Assembly (NCBI GenBank): GCA_045602925.1
Contig: JAZSCN010000008.1
Coordinates: 62,001 to 126,000, forward strand
Origin: UBA7477 sp045602925
GTDB lineage: Bacteria; Bacillota; Clostridia; Oscillospirales; Ruminococcaceae
Direction: 5' to 3'
Length of the DNA stretch: 64,000 nucleotides
Shown: piece by piece, positions 33,771 to 43,107 of the stretch
Layout of the letters: every line of letters begins with the position of its first letter
Numbering within the stretch: position 1 is the stretch's first letter
Translations under genes and position numbers: made by a program
Notes under the pieces: model-generated
The model's database searches: none
Seen by the model: the letters and a program-made list of their open reading frames with translations, nothing else
What the model was told of the DNA's origin: nothing

Positions 33771-34994
33771 ATGAAAATCGCAGTAGCTGGTACAGGCTAT
33801 GTTGGCCTGTCGATTGCCACATTGTTAGCACAAAACAATAAGGTTGTGGCTGTTGATATTGTTAAAGAGAAGGTTGACCTTATAAATAACAAAAAGTCGC
33901 CAATACAAGACGACTATATTGAAAAATATCTCTTGGAAAAGAATCTTGAGCTTACAGCAACTCTTGATGCTGAATCAGCATACAAAGACGCTGATTTTGT
34001 TGTTATTGCTGCACCGACTAACTACGACAGTCAAAAAAACTTTTTCGATTGCTCTGCTGTTGAAGCGGTTATTGAGCTTGTGCTCAAGGTGAATCCAAAC
34101 GCAATGATGGTTATAAAATCCACAATTCCGGTAGGATATACCGAGAGCGTAAGGGCTAAGTATAACACAAAAAACATATTATTTAGTCCGGAATTTCTCC
34201 GTGAATCAAAGGCTCTTTACGACAATCTTTATCCATCGAGAATTATTGTATCATGTGATGATGAGTCAATGGACAAGGCTAAAGAGTTTGCACAGCTTCT
34301 TGTTGAAGGTGCATTAAAAGAGGATATACCTGTTCTCCATATGGGATTTACAGAGGCTGAAGCAGTAAAGCTTTTCGCTAATACTTATCTCGCTCTTCGT
34401 GTAAGCTATTTTAATGAGCTTGATACTTACGCTGAGATGAAGGGGCTTGACACCCAGCAGATTATTAATGGCGTTTGCCTTGACCCTAGAATCGGAAATC
34501 ATTATAATAACCCTTCGTTTGGTTATGGCGGATACTGTCTGCCAAAGGATACAAAGCAGCTTCTTGCAAACTACGAGGATGTCCCTCAGAATATGATGTC
34601 TGCAATTGTAGAGTCGAATCGTACGCGTAAGGATTTTATCGCTGATAGAGTTCTTGCTATTGCTGGTTATTATTCATCTAATAGTGAGTGGGATGTAAGT
34701 AAGGAAAGGGTATGTACTATTGGTGTATATCGTTTGACAATGAAATCCAATAGTGATAATTTCCGTCAATCTTCAATCCAAGGTGTTATGAAACGTATAA
34801 AAGCAAAGGGTGCTACCGTTGTTATTTATGAACCAACTCTCAACGATGGTGAAACCTTCTTTGGCAGTATCGTTGTGAATGACCTGGAAAAATTCAAGGA
34901 AATGTCCGATGCGATTATCGCTAATAGATATGATGCTAGTCTTGATGATGTAGCAGATAAGGTTTATACACGAGATATATTTAGAAGGGATTAA
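33771..34994 (+). CDS. ugd: UDP-glucose 6-dehydrogenase
   Basis: Oxidises UDP-glucose to UDP-glucuronate with two NAD. The protein is 407 residues. KIAVAGTGYVGLSIATLLA is the NAD site; KSTIPVGYTE, FSPEFLRESKALYDNLYPSR and FGYGGYCLPKDTKQL (catalytic Cys) are all present. RBS AAAGGAG, 11 bases after the epimerase. Its composition is less AT-rich than that of genes 25.8-32.7 kb, so it belongs to a different evolutionary block of the cluster. Confidence 0.95.
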   Translation: MKIAVAGTGYVGLSIATLLAQNNKVVAVDIVKEKVDLINNKKSPIQDDYIEKYLLEKNLELTATLDAESAYKDADFVVIAAPTNYDSQKNFFDCSAVEAVIELVLKVNPNAMMVIKSTIPVGYTESVRAKYNTKNILFSPEFLRESKALYDNLYPSRIIVSCDDESMDKAKEFAQLLVEGALKEDIPVLHMGFTEAEAVKLFANTYLALRVSYFNELDTYAEMKGLDTQQIINGVCLDPRIGNHYNNPSFGYGGYCLPKDTKQLLANYEDVPQNMMSAIVESNRTRKDFIADRVLAIAGYYSSNSEWDVSKERVCTIGVYRLTMKSNSDNFRQSSIQGVMKRIKAKGATVVIYEPTLNDGETFFGSIVVNDLEKFKEMSDAIIANRYDASLDDVADKVYTRDIFRRD

Positions 34995-35023
34995 TATTAA
35001 GTAAAATAAAAGGAGGCAATAAT

Positions 35024-36187
35024 ATGAAAAATGAAAGTATAAGCTTACTGTTTTCATTGTTGCGCTCCGTTTTACATAATACCAAGATTAGCGATAATGA
35101 AAAGCCGCAAATTACTTCTGAAATCATTTCGGAGGTTGTAAAAATTGCCTCCAAACATGATATTGCACATCTTGTCGCTCTTGGACTAATTAATAACAAT
35201 CTTGTAAGTGAGGAAACAAAGCCCCAGCTTGAACAGTATATTTATAATGCTGTATATCGTTTTGAGCAACAAAATTATGAATCAGAGCAAGTATGTTTGT
35301 CGCTAGAAGAAGCTCAGATAAAGTTTCTTCCCCTCAAGGGCTCTGTTCTAAGAAAGTTCTATTATGAACCGTGGATGCGTACAAGCTGTGATATTGATAT
35401 ATTGGTCCATAAAGATGATTTAGATTATGCCGTTTCTTGCATAGAAGGAAATCTCAAATATTCTAAAAAAGAACACGCTTCACACGACGTATCTTTTTTT
35501 AGTCCACAAGATGTACATCTTGAACTTCATTTTGATTTAGTTGAAGAAGGACGCGTCCATAATTCTATTGAGATTTTAAAATCCGTTTGGGATAACGCCT
35601 CAGTGTGTGAGGGCTCCTCGTTTTGCTATGAAATGACAGAAGAATTCTTTTGCTTTTATCATATTGCTCATATGGCAAAGCATTTTGAAAACGGTGGATG
35701 TGGAATAAGACCTTTCATTGATTTGTACATAATTAAGAATAAGATGCAATATAACGAAAGCGTTGTTAGAGATTATTTCAGACAATCCGAAATCGAAGTT
35801 TTCTATGATAATATGTTGGAAGTTTCTGAGGTTTGGTTTGGCGATAAGCATCATTCTGATATTTCCAGACAAATTGAAGAATTTATTCTAAAAGGTGGCG
35901 TTTACGGATCTTTAGAAAACAAGGTTTCTGTTTCACAGTCTAAAAAGGGCAGTAAGATAAAATATGCTTTGTCTAGAATTTTCTTATCGTATAATTCTTT
36001 GAAAATTCTTTATCCAATTCTCAATAAGCATAAATGGTTATTTCCTTTTATGCAGGTTAGACGATGGTTTAGCCTTATATTTAGAGGCAGGCTGAAAAAA
36101 GCGAAACGAGAGCTTTCAATAAATAGTAACATAACTAAAGGTCAAGCTATGGATATGAAAGATTTTTTAGAACGTGTTGGCTTATAA
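35024..36187 (+). CDS. Nucleotidyltransferase-family protein of polysaccharide clusters
   Basis: A 387-residue protein resembling the uncharacterised nucleotidyltransferase family (NTP_transf_5). Helical N-part, then FLPLKGSVLRKFYYEPWMRTSCDIDILVHKDD, where the Gly-Ser and Asp-x-Asp are the expected nucleotide/metal site. HLELHFDLVEEGR and an HIAHMAKHFENGGCGIRPFIDLY block follow. Substrate unknown. SD AAAGGAGG. Last gene of the operon; function in glycan modification is inferred from position. Confidence 0.82.
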   Translation: MKNESISLLFSLLRSVLHNTKISDNEKPQITSEIISEVVKIASKHDIAHLVALGLINNNLVSEETKPQLEQYIYNAVYRFEQQNYESEQVCLSLEEAQIKFLPLKGSVLRKFYYEPWMRTSCDIDILVHKDDLDYAVSCIEGNLKYSKKEHASHDVSFFSPQDVHLELHFDLVEEGRVHNSIEILKSVWDNASVCEGSSFCYEMTEEFFCFYHIAHMAKHFENGGCGIRPFIDLYIIKNKMQYNESVVRDYFRQSEIEVFYDNMLEVSEVWFGDKHHSDISRQIEEFILKGGVYGSLENKVSVSQSKKGSKIKYALSRIFLSYNSLKILYPILNKHKWLFPFMQVRRWFSLIFRGRLKKAKRELSINSNITKGQAMDMKDFLERVGL

Positions 36188-36207
36188 TTTGAGTATATAT
36201 AGTTAAA

Positions 36208-36238
36208 GAGTATCAAGAAAAATCTTGATACCCTTAGT
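36208..36238. terminator. Bidirectional terminator after the exopolysaccharide operon
   Basis: GGGTATCAAGA and TCTTGATACTC-type inverted repeat around an A-rich loop, between the convergent operon end and the GH9 gene. Confidence 0.7.
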
Positions 36239-36251
36239 TGTTGATTCGAAA

Positions 36252-37913
36252 TTACTTATTTCTGTACAGTATATTACATATTGTAAATACAGTAGGTGAA
36301 TTCCAGTAGATTGTAATCTCATTGAGTGAGTAGCAACCTACATCATCTATAAACGCCTTCATAGGTGGTAAGTGTTCTGGATAACCTAAAATCTCCATAT
36401 CGTTAGGACAAGGCTTTCTGTTAGGTCCACCACTAACCATTCCCGGCATGCATTCTTCAATACCATCAGCATGAGCAGGTCGTAGGTGAGGGTAGTTTAC
36501 AGAGAATTCTCCGTTACCACTTACATATGAATAACCGGTTGCATTAACTCCAAGTAGATAATCAAGCTGAGCAGAACAATAATCGTAATAAGTATTGTCT
36601 CCTAAAATTAGGTCTGCAATTGCAAATGTCATACCTTGCTTCATTACAATCATATTGCTTCCCCAGCAGTAGTCCTTTTCTGTCATTGCAACCCTATAGC
36701 CACACTTATCAGAAAAACTCTTTAGTAGTTCTGCTTCGCTCATAAAAGCAGTTTTTATTCTATTAAGTAATTTTTCATCGCGATTTAATGTATCTGCTAA
36801 ATAATAGGCAATACTACCAAATCCACCAACTGATGCAAATCCAAGGCCTGTAAGAGAAAACTCTTCTGTCATTAGAGCTTGAATCATAGTAGCAAATTTA
36901 TCTTCACCGGTAAGTGCGTATAGCTCACAGTAAGCCCAATAGCGATTGTCCTTATCATCAGATTCAAAGTATGGGCCTGTATTGCAGCCTTCAGGGTTTC
37001 TGATACCTAAGAATTCAGGATTGTTTTCAAGCCAGTTATAAGCCTTAATTGAAGCATCATATAATTTTTTTGAGAATTTTTCATCAAAAACCTTGTATAT
37101 TCCACTGGCTAGAGCACAAACAGCACAGAAGTCTGCCGTAGCCATTGAGGAAACAGGGAATATGTATAATTGATTATTATCTTCTTCAGGCATAATGAAT
37201 GGTGCATGCTGAAAGCTGGTAAGCTTATGGTATACACCACCATCTTCACATTGCATTTTAAACATCCATTCGAGTTCATAACGACACTCGCTGAGAATAT
37301 CCGGAATACCATTTGAGCTTTCCGGAATATTAAGCTTTAAACTATGAAGCACATCAGGATAAAGCTTATATGCATATAGAAGATGAGCTAACGCACAGCA
37401 ACCGGGAGTTATGTATCTTCCATAATCTCCGGCATCATGCCAACCACCTGTAACATCGAGAGAGACCGTATTATCCTCCCATAATAAAGCATTATCAGTG
37501 TGACATTCTTTATGAGTAAATTTTCCTGCATGTTCTTCTTTGAGCTCACAGCCACAACGTAGAAAGTACAGGGCCTTTAAAGTGTCATAAAGAGTCTTGT
37601 CGTACACATTATCAGAAATATTAAATGTGAGCGATTCATCACCATTATCAGTGATTATTTTATAGGTTCCACATTCTTTGAGTGAGGAGAAGTCAGCTTG
37701 CCAAACTGTATCTTCAGAATACTTATCTAGACCAAACGAAGATACTTTGCCATCATAAACTATGTTGCTCTTATCGTCTATAACCTTAAACGATTTGCAA
37801 TCAGACTTTATGACTGCAACCTTTTTCTCGTGTGGAAGATAACCCATCTGATTTACAAAAATATTCTTTTCAAAATTTCTGGAAGGTGATTTCGGGAGTT
37901 CGTGTTCTGCCAT
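36252..37913 (-). CDS. Glycoside hydrolase family 9, no signal peptide
   Basis: A 553-residue GH9 protein. An N-terminal Ig-like domain (about 14-105; IFVNQMGYLPHEKKVAV) precedes the (alpha/alpha)6 barrel. Catalytic parts are intact: GGWHDAGDYGRY (nucleophile/base Asp), HLRPAHADG (substrate His/Arg), and SLNEITIYWNSP (acid Glu). The N-terminus MAEHELPKSPS has no signal peptide, so the enzyme should act in the cytosol on imported beta-glucan or xyloglucan oligosaccharides. It starts 3 bases after the MATE stop, so the two are co-transcribed; the SD is weak (GAGTGAG). Confidence 0.92.
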   Translation of the reverse strand: MAEHELPKSPSRNFEKNIFVNQMGYLPHEKKVAVIKSDCKSFKVIDDKSNIVYDGKVSSFGLDKYSEDTVWQADFSSLKECGTYKIITDNGDESLTFNISDNVYDKTLYDTLKALYFLRCGCELKEEHAGKFTHKECHTDNALLWEDNTVSLDVTGGWHDAGDYGRYITPGCCALAHLLYAYKLYPDVLHSLKLNIPESSNGIPDILSECRYELEWMFKMQCEDGGVYHKLTSFQHAPFIMPEEDNNQLYIFPVSSMATADFCAVCALASGIYKVFDEKFSKKLYDASIKAYNWLENNPEFLGIRNPEGCNTGPYFESDDKDNRYWAYCELYALTGEDKFATMIQALMTEEFSLTGLGFASVGGFGSIAYYLADTLNRDEKLLNRIKTAFMSEAELLKSFSDKCGYRVAMTEKDYCWGSNMIVMKQGMTFAIADLILGDNTYYDYCSAQLDYLLGVNATGYSYVSGNGEFSVNYPHLRPAHADGIEECMPGMVSGGPNRKPCPNDMEILGYPEHLPPMKAFIDDVGCYSLNEITIYWNSPTVFTICNILYRNK

Positions 37914-37915
37914 AA

Positions 37916-39307
37916 TTAAATCTCACTCTTTCTTAGGTGATGTTTAAATAAAATTTTTTTGCCTGGTTTGTTTTTGTACTTATTCTTGATAATAGAATTT
38001 AAGAGATATTCGAATGCAATAAAGTTAAGTATGAATGCACTTACCCAAGCAGCACATTCAGCTAATGCTGTCGCTTTAAAATCAAGTAAATCGACAAGGA
38101 AATATATTGTTGCAATTCGCATTGCCATTTCTACAATGCCAGATAACATTGGAATGAATGGATGTCCCATTGCCTGACAGCCACTTCTGAAAATAAATAG
38201 AAAGTCTACAAATATGAGCATAATACCACAGATTGGTAGGAATTGTTTAGCAAGGTCGATAGATTCTTGCTTGCTCATCATTGTCTTTGCAAGTGCACCG
38301 GGGAAGAGTATCATCGTTGAGCCAAGTATTATATATGCAGTTATCGCAATCTTAAGGCAAACGTGCAAACCTTCTCTGATACGTTTGTATTGACCGGCAC
38401 CGTAGTTCTGGCTTGTAAATGAAGACATTGCAAATCCTGCTGTACAACCTGGCTGCATAAATAGGTTGATATACTTACTGCAAGCAGAGTATGCTGTTGT
38501 GTGAGCAACGCTAAGACCGTTAACAAAGTATTGCACAACCATACAACCGATAGCAGTTATAGAGTTCATCAAAGCCATTGGAAGTCCGTTTTTGAACAGA
38601 TCAATATACAAAGAAGTATCTGTCTTGAAGTCTTCATGTGTAAGCTTTAATATTTCAATCTTGCGAAGCTTATGTATACAAATTAATGTAGAGGCAATTT
38701 GCGAAATAATAGTTGCAATAGCAGCACCTTCTACACCCATACCTATAATGCAAATGAATACATAGTTTAGTGTTATGTTGATTACAGTTGATACAACAAT
38801 CGCAAAGAAAGGCGTCTTGCTGTCACCAAGAGAACGCAATGTAAATGCACATAGATTGTATGCGATTGTTGTAATAAGACCACCAAATATAATATAGCCA
38901 TATATGAGGCTGTCACTCATAATCTCTATATCGGTTTGGAGAAGCTCGAGAACATCTTTTAGGAATATTATGCTCACCGTTGTAAGTATAATAGAAATTG
39001 CAAAAGACAGCTTTATAGATGCTGCAAGTACTCTTCTTAGCTTTGAATAGTTTTTGGCGCCAAAGCTTATAGCTGTTGAAACAGAAAATCCATTCGCTAA
39101 GCCCATTGAAAATCCGATAACAAGAAATGTCAGTGATGACATGTTACCAACAGCAGCAAGTGCGTTGTCGCTGATTCCCTTACCAACAATAATTGTGTCG
39201 CAGATAGTATATAGCTGCTGAAGCATATTCGTAAAGAACAGTGGAAAGAAAAATTTTAGCACCACTGTTGATACTTTACCTGTAGTTAAATCGTAAGTAT
39301 TTGCCAT
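37916..39307 (-). CDS. MATE-family transporter
   Basis: A 463-residue membrane protein of the MATE family (two repeats of about six segments; VVLKFFFPLFFTNMLQQLYTICDTIIVG at residues about 13-40 in the first). MATE proteins export drugs or metabolites with Na+ or H+. Being fused in one transcript with a cytosolic GH9, it may move a glycan or its product. The ATG at 39307 is preferred over a TTG 13 codons upstream that would place the SD inside the coding frame. A GC-rich hairpin sits between SD and ATG (39319-39331). Confidence 0.88.
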   Translation of the reverse strand: MANTYDLTTGKVSTVVLKFFFPLFFTNMLQQLYTICDTIIVGKGISDNALAAVGNMSSLTFLVIGFSMGLANGFSVSTAISFGAKNYSKLRRVLAASIKLSFAISIILTTVSIIFLKDVLELLQTDIEIMSDSLIYGYIIFGGLITTIAYNLCAFTLRSLGDSKTPFFAIVVSTVINITLNYVFICIIGMGVEGAAIATIISQIASTLICIHKLRKIEILKLTHEDFKTDTSLYIDLFKNGLPMALMNSITAIGCMVVQYFVNGLSVAHTTAYSACSKYINLFMQPGCTAGFAMSSFTSQNYGAGQYKRIREGLHVCLKIAITAYIILGSTMILFPGALAKTMMSKQESIDLAKQFLPICGIMLIFVDFLFIFRSGCQAMGHPFIPMLSGIVEMAMRIATIYFLVDLLDFKATALAECAAWVSAFILNFIAFEYLLNSIIKNKYKNKPGKKILFKHHLRKSEI

Positions 39308-39344
39308 AGTTATATATACCGAGCCCCTCGGTTTTTCTCCTCTC
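39308..39344 (-). promoter_or_regulatory. Unusual ribosome binding site with hairpin, MATE gene
   Basis: On the minus strand GAGAGGAG, AAAAA, the hairpin CCGAG-GGG-CTCGG, 11 A/T-rich bases, then ATG. The SD is about 29 bases from the start unless the hairpin forms. Confidence 0.5.
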
Positions 39345-39418
39345 AAATATCTTTGTTATTTCCTTATTTTATCCACTTCAACATTATAACAAAACTAATT
39401 TTATTTATATCAAAAGTA

Positions 39419-39447
39419 TTGCGTTTTTGTCGAAAAGGTGATACAAT
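39419..39447 (+). promoter_or_regulatory. Sigma-A promoter of the AraC-type regulator gene
   Basis: TTGCGT, 17 bp, TACAAT, about 48 bases before the ATG at 39495, in the divergent region shared with the MATE-GH9 operon. Confidence 0.65.
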
Positions 39448-39494
39448 AGTTATAACAAGATATTTATATAATTTAAGGAGGTTTTTTAACTAAT

Positions 39495-40244
39495 ATGAAC
39501 ACAAATAGAGACTTGAATTATAAGCTTTATCTGCAGAAAACAAGTGGTTTTATACGTACTCCTTTTGAAACTGAATTTGAACGATATAAACTTATCCAGT
39601 CTGGCGACACGGAAAAAGTAAAGAAGTCTATCGAAAAGTCAAGACACACTTATTTCGATGGAAAAGGGAAGCTTTCGAATGACCCTGTCCGTAATTCAAA
39701 ATATCATTTTATTATATCCGTTGCACTCATTTCCAGAATTTGTGTTGAGGGTGGCATGAGCCACGATACGGCTTTTACTTTAAGCGATATTTATATCCAA
39801 AAGGCTGATTTGTGCACAACCTTAAATGAAGTTTTAGATTTAAATGGAGAGATGCAAATCGACTTTACAAACAGAATGAGACAGGTTAAAAAGAATAATA
39901 TTGTTTCTCTTCATATCAGAAAGTGTATCGACTTTATATATGACCATCTCGAAGATAAGTTGACCGTTGAAGCTTTAAGTGATTTTGTAGGATTAAATCC
40001 TTCATATCTTTCAAGGCTTTTTGCAAAGGAAACTGGTGTTACTATTCGTAGATTTATAATTAATGCCAAGGTAACAACTGCACAAAATCTTTTGAGATAT
40101 TCGGATTTTTCATATTTAGATATTTCTTTAGCATTAGGTTTTTCTACACAGAGTGCGTTTATAAGTGTATTTAAAGAGGCAACCGGTGTAACTCCAAAGA
40201 AGTATAGAGATATGCATTATCTTAATGATAATATTATGCCATAA
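39495..40244 (+). CDS. AraC-family transcription regulator
   Basis: A 249-residue protein. The N-terminal part (1-140) has no recognised sugar-binding cupin; it resembles the helical region of some Clostridia AraC regulators. The C-terminal AraC domain has two helix-turn-helix units: LTVEALSDFVGLNPSYLSRLF and YLDISLALGFSTQSAFISVF, ending GVTPKKYRD. Strong SD AAGGAGG. It is divergent from the MATE-GH9 operon and probably controls it in response to an oligosaccharide. Confidence 0.9.
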   Translation: MNTNRDLNYKLYLQKTSGFIRTPFETEFERYKLIQSGDTEKVKKSIEKSRHTYFDGKGKLSNDPVRNSKYHFIISVALISRICVEGGMSHDTAFTLSDIYIQKADLCTTLNEVLDLNGEMQIDFTNRMRQVKKNNIVSLHIRKCIDFIYDHLEDKLTVEALSDFVGLNPSYLSRLFAKETGVTIRRFIINAKVTTAQNLLRYSDFSYLDISLALGFSTQSAFISVFKEATGVTPKKYRDMHYLNDNIMP

Positions 40245-40246
40245 TG

Positions 40247-40278
40247 TAAGCGGTATGGATATTTCCATACCGCTTTGG
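40247..40278. terminator. Bidirectional terminator
   Basis: AAGCGGTATGGA/TCCATACCGCTT around TATT, between the convergent regulator and spore-protein genes. Confidence 0.85.
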
Positions 40279-40291
40279 TAATATTACGAAC

Positions 40292-40480
40292 TTACTTGTT
40301 GTTACCAGACTTGTAGGAGTCAATCATCTTCTTAACCATCTGACCACCTACAGAACCTGCTTCTCTTGAAGTGAGGTCACCGTTGTAACCCTGCTTGAGG
40401 TTTACACCTACTTCATTTGCAGCTTCCATCTTAAATCTTTCGAGGGTCTGTCTACCCTGGTCTGTTGTGATACCCTTCAT
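40292..40480 (-). CDS. Alpha/beta-type small acid-soluble spore protein
   Basis: A 62-residue DNA-binding protein that coats spore chromosomes. Family signature: FKMEAANEVGVNLKQGYNGD and LTSREAGSVGGQMVKKMI, which includes the germination-protease type acidic site region. The ATG at 40480 follows AAGGAGTG; the longer frame starts upstream of the SD. It shows that the host lineage makes, or descends from makers of, endospores. Expected control by a forespore sigma factor was not clearly found. Confidence 0.93.
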   Translation of the reverse strand: MKGITTDQGRQTLERFKMEAANEVGVNLKQGYNGDLTSREAGSVGGQMVKKMIDSYKSGNNK

Positions 40481-40519
40481 AACATACACTCCTTGAAATA
40501 TAGTTTTGAGCAATTTGAA

Positions 40520-40987
40520 TTACTTTTTCAATAATATTTCAATTGAAGCAGCAATCATTGCAAGCGTTATATCATTTTGAAAACTTGGCATGCTGTATTT
40601 AATCTCAAATGGTTCTAAAGTACTTTTAAAAATAGTTTTGATACTTCTTTGCAGCGATATCATAAGACTATCTTCGGTTATACTAGAACAGGCAACTGTA
40701 GCCCTGCTCGATAAACCATAGGTAATTATCGGCAAGCAACCATAAACTTCTTTTGATTTAATACAAACCTTATCATATGGAATGATTATTGCCAAAGGTT
40801 TTTCAAATTTTGTACTATTGCAATTTTTACCTTCGGACAAATGAAATATCCTTGGTTTTGTATTACTACTATTATCGAAAGAATTATTATCCAGTAATTT
40901 TATCAGAATAGGAAAATTACTTTTTTCAAAATATTCTTTTAATCTCGTATAATACTTTTTACTATCTGTATAACAAATACAATTCAT
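40520..40987 (-). CDS. Hypothetical protein
   Basis: A 155-residue protein that I do not recognise by name. It starts MNCICYTDSKKYYTRLKEYF; AAGGAGC lies just upstream. The C-terminal half has the most family-like block (LPIITYGLSSRATVACSSI, then DSLMISLQRSI and a Glu-Pro-x-Glu-Ile). The block reminds me of a short Mur-ligase-like or CapB-like family seen in Clostridia, but no ATP loop is visible. It ends 39 bases before the spore protein gene, so co-transcription is possible. Confidence 0.75.
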   Translation of the reverse strand: MNCICYTDSKKYYTRLKEYFEKSNFPILIKLLDNNSFDNSSNTKPRIFHLSEGKNCNSTKFEKPLAIIIPYDKVCIKSKEVYGCLPIITYGLSSRATVACSSITEDSLMISLQRSIKTIFKSTLEPFEIKYSMPSFQNDITLAMIAASIEILLKK

Positions 40988-41197
40988 TTTGCTCCTTGTA
41001 TTCAGCTTAATTGCTGTCGGCTTTGTTGCCGTAATCATATTCTAACCGACTAAGCTAGTTATATTCTGATATTGAACTTGTAATTTTTTGAAGTTGTTTT
41101 TGGCTAATGCTGTATATTAATAATTTGTTAATAGTTTTTTGCTCGATTTGTGTTATAATAGTAAGAGTGTTAATTTAATTTGGAAAAGAGGGTTGTT

Positions 41198-42169
41198 ATG
41201 GGTAAGAAACCATTGTATAAGAGACTTAAGTATCAGAATATCTTTTTTGCAGTTGCTTTAATTGCTTTTGTGATTTTTCTTGTCGTTCTGATTAAGAATT
41301 CCACTGCAAACGATGATTCATCTTCTTCATCAGGTGTCGATTCTTCGAGCACCGATAGTATCGTCGATAATTCAAGTAACGATTCTTCTGATGTTCAGAC
41401 CAATCCTGACACTGTACTTGGCAAAATTGAATACACCTATCTGAAGTTTTCTGAGACTGCTATGCATGAGGGTACACTTATTTTAGTTAGCCCTAATTAT
41501 TCATATACAGGCACAACACCTCAGGATTGTATTTCTTCGTATGACTATATGTTTAACGATAATAGAGATAAGCTCTTTTCTATAAAGAATAATGAAGTCA
41601 AAGCCAAGGGTATTGTTCTTGAGAATATTAAGGATATGATGAGTGATTTCTATTCACTTTATGGTAGTGCTTCAATTGTCTTAATGAACGCATACAATCC
41701 TAATGATAAACTTTCCGAATTCGCTGCAGGATATTCCTTGGAGTTCTTCTATCATAATTCTGATGGTTCATATTCTGTCTTTAACCCAATCGGTACTTAT
41801 TCTTGGATTGCGGATAATGCTTATAGATATGGCTTTATATTACGTTATCCAAATGAGAAAGCTACCGTTACCGGTATGAATGATTCTGCAGGCGTTTTAA
41901 GATATGTTGGTTTGCCTCATTCACAGATAATGTATAAGAACAATATGTGCCTTGAAGAATATCTTGAATATCTCAAGAATTATAGTTATGATAATGCTAT
42001 TGGATACACTACCGATGATGGTAAGAATTACGCTATTTATTATGCGCCTTCCGAAGGCTCGCAGACAAATATAAAGATACCAACTGACTCTGATGGTGAT
42101 ACCTATAAGTTTACAATTTCTGGCAATAATTCTGATGGTTATATAATAACCGTTAACTTACCGGATTAA
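41198..42169 (+). CDS. Membrane-anchored extracellular protein, unknown
   Basis: A 323-residue protein with a short basic N-terminus, one membrane segment (about 13-34) and a Ser/Asp-rich linker (about 38-70), leaving a 250-residue domain outside. The domain starts LGKIEYTYLKFSETAMHEG and contains many Tyr, Asn and Asp, with YSWIADNAYRYGFILRYP near the middle. The D-Ala carboxypeptidase VanY family has a similar WVADNAYRYGFI(L/V)RYP block, with its metal His and Asp changed or absent here, so it may be a degenerate VanY-like peptidase. The ATG at 41198 follows AGAGGG. Confidence 0.75.
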   Translation: MGKKPLYKRLKYQNIFFAVALIAFVIFLVVLIKNSTANDDSSSSSGVDSSSTDSIVDNSSNDSSDVQTNPDTVLGKIEYTYLKFSETAMHEGTLILVSPNYSYTGTTPQDCISSYDYMFNDNRDKLFSIKNNEVKAKGIVLENIKDMMSDFYSLYGSASIVLMNAYNPNDKLSEFAAGYSLEFFYHNSDGSYSVFNPIGTYSWIADNAYRYGFILRYPNEKATVTGMNDSAGVLRYVGLPHSQIMYKNNMCLEEYLEYLKNYSYDNAIGYTTDDGKNYAIYYAPSEGSQTNIKIPTDSDGDTYKFTISGNNSDGYIITVNLPD

Positions 42170-42197
42170 TAATTTTCTATATAAGGAGAAATATATA

Positions 42198-43025
42198 ATG
42201 AGCGAATGTACACACGATTGTTCAACATGTAAGCTCGATTGTGCTAGCAAGAAGCAAGACTTCCATGAGCAGCCACATGAGCTTAGCAAGATTAAGAAGG
42301 TTATTGGTGTCGTAAGTGGCAAGGGTGGAGTAGGAAAGTCTATCGTTACTTCAATGCTTGCAACACTTACAAACAGAAATGGATTTTCTACTGCTATTCT
42401 TGATGCTGATATTACCGGTCCATCTATTCCAAAGGCTTTTGGAATTAAAGAAAAGGCAACAGGCGATGGCAACTCTATATTCCCAGTAAAAACTGTAAAG
42501 GGAATAGAAGTTATGTCAGTAAATCTTTTGCTTGAAAACGATTCTGACCCAGTAGTATGGAGAGGTCCGGTGCTTGCTGGAGTTGTAAAGCAGTTCTGGC
42601 AGGATGTTATCTGGAATGATGTAGACTTTATGTTTGTTGATATGCCTCCGGGAACAGGTGATGTTCCGCTTACAGTTTTCCAGACAATAAAGCTTGACGG
42701 AATTATTATTGTAGCTTCTCCGCAGGAGCTCGTTTCTATGATCGTAGAAAAGGCTGTAAAGATGGCTAAGATGATGAACATCGAGATATTAGGCGTTGTT
42801 GAAAATATGAGCTATTTTGAATGTCCTGATTGCAAAAAGCAAATTAAGCTCTATGGTGAAAGCCATATAGACGAGGTTGCAAAGCAGTATGATATTCCGG
42901 TACTCGCTAAACTTCCGATAGTTCCAGAGCTTGCCGGTCAGGTTGACGCGGGTCTTATTGAACTTTTCGAGGGCGAATGGCTTGATGACTGCGCAAATAA
43001 AATCATTGCACTTTTAGATGAATAA
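42198..43025 (+). CDS. mrp: Mrp/NBP35-family Fe-S carrier ATPase
   Basis: A 275-residue ParA-type P-loop protein that carries and inserts Fe-S clusters. The N-terminus has CTHDCSTCKLDC, a four-Cys motif; VVSGKGGVGKSIVTSMLA is the deviant Walker A; FMFVDMPPGTGDVPLT and ENMSYFECPDC (CxxC cluster site) follow. SD AAGGAG. It lies 28 bases after the preceding gene. Ends at the hairpin 43033-43064. Confidence 0.94.
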   Translation: MSECTHDCSTCKLDCASKKQDFHEQPHELSKIKKVIGVVSGKGGVGKSIVTSMLATLTNRNGFSTAILDADITGPSIPKAFGIKEKATGDGNSIFPVKTVKGIEVMSVNLLLENDSDPVVWRGPVLAGVVKQFWQDVIWNDVDFMFVDMPPGTGDVPLTVFQTIKLDGIIIVASPQELVSMIVEKAVKMAKMMNIEILGVVENMSYFECPDCKKQIKLYGESHIDEVAKQYDIPVLAKLPIVPELAGQVDAGLIELFEGEWLDDCANKIIALLDE

Positions 43026-43032
43026 TTACAAC

Positions 43033-43068
43033 AAAGGCTTCAGCAATTTTCTGCTGAAGCCTTTATTG
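43033..43068 (+). terminator. Terminator of mrp, left copy of a duplicated hairpin
   Basis: AAAGGCTTCAGCA, 6-base loop ATTTTC, TGCTGAAGCCTTT, then T-rich. The identical 13-bp arms recur at 44634-44665 with the loop TTTTAC. Confidence 0.8.
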
Positions 43069-43107
43069 AATGCTAATAGTTATAGTGTTTTTCTGAGTAG
43101 GCAACGT

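Noticed and set aside
39308..39346. Upstream TTG start for the MATE gene
   Set aside because: The SD would lie inside the coding frame and the added residues contain no MATE-like sequence.
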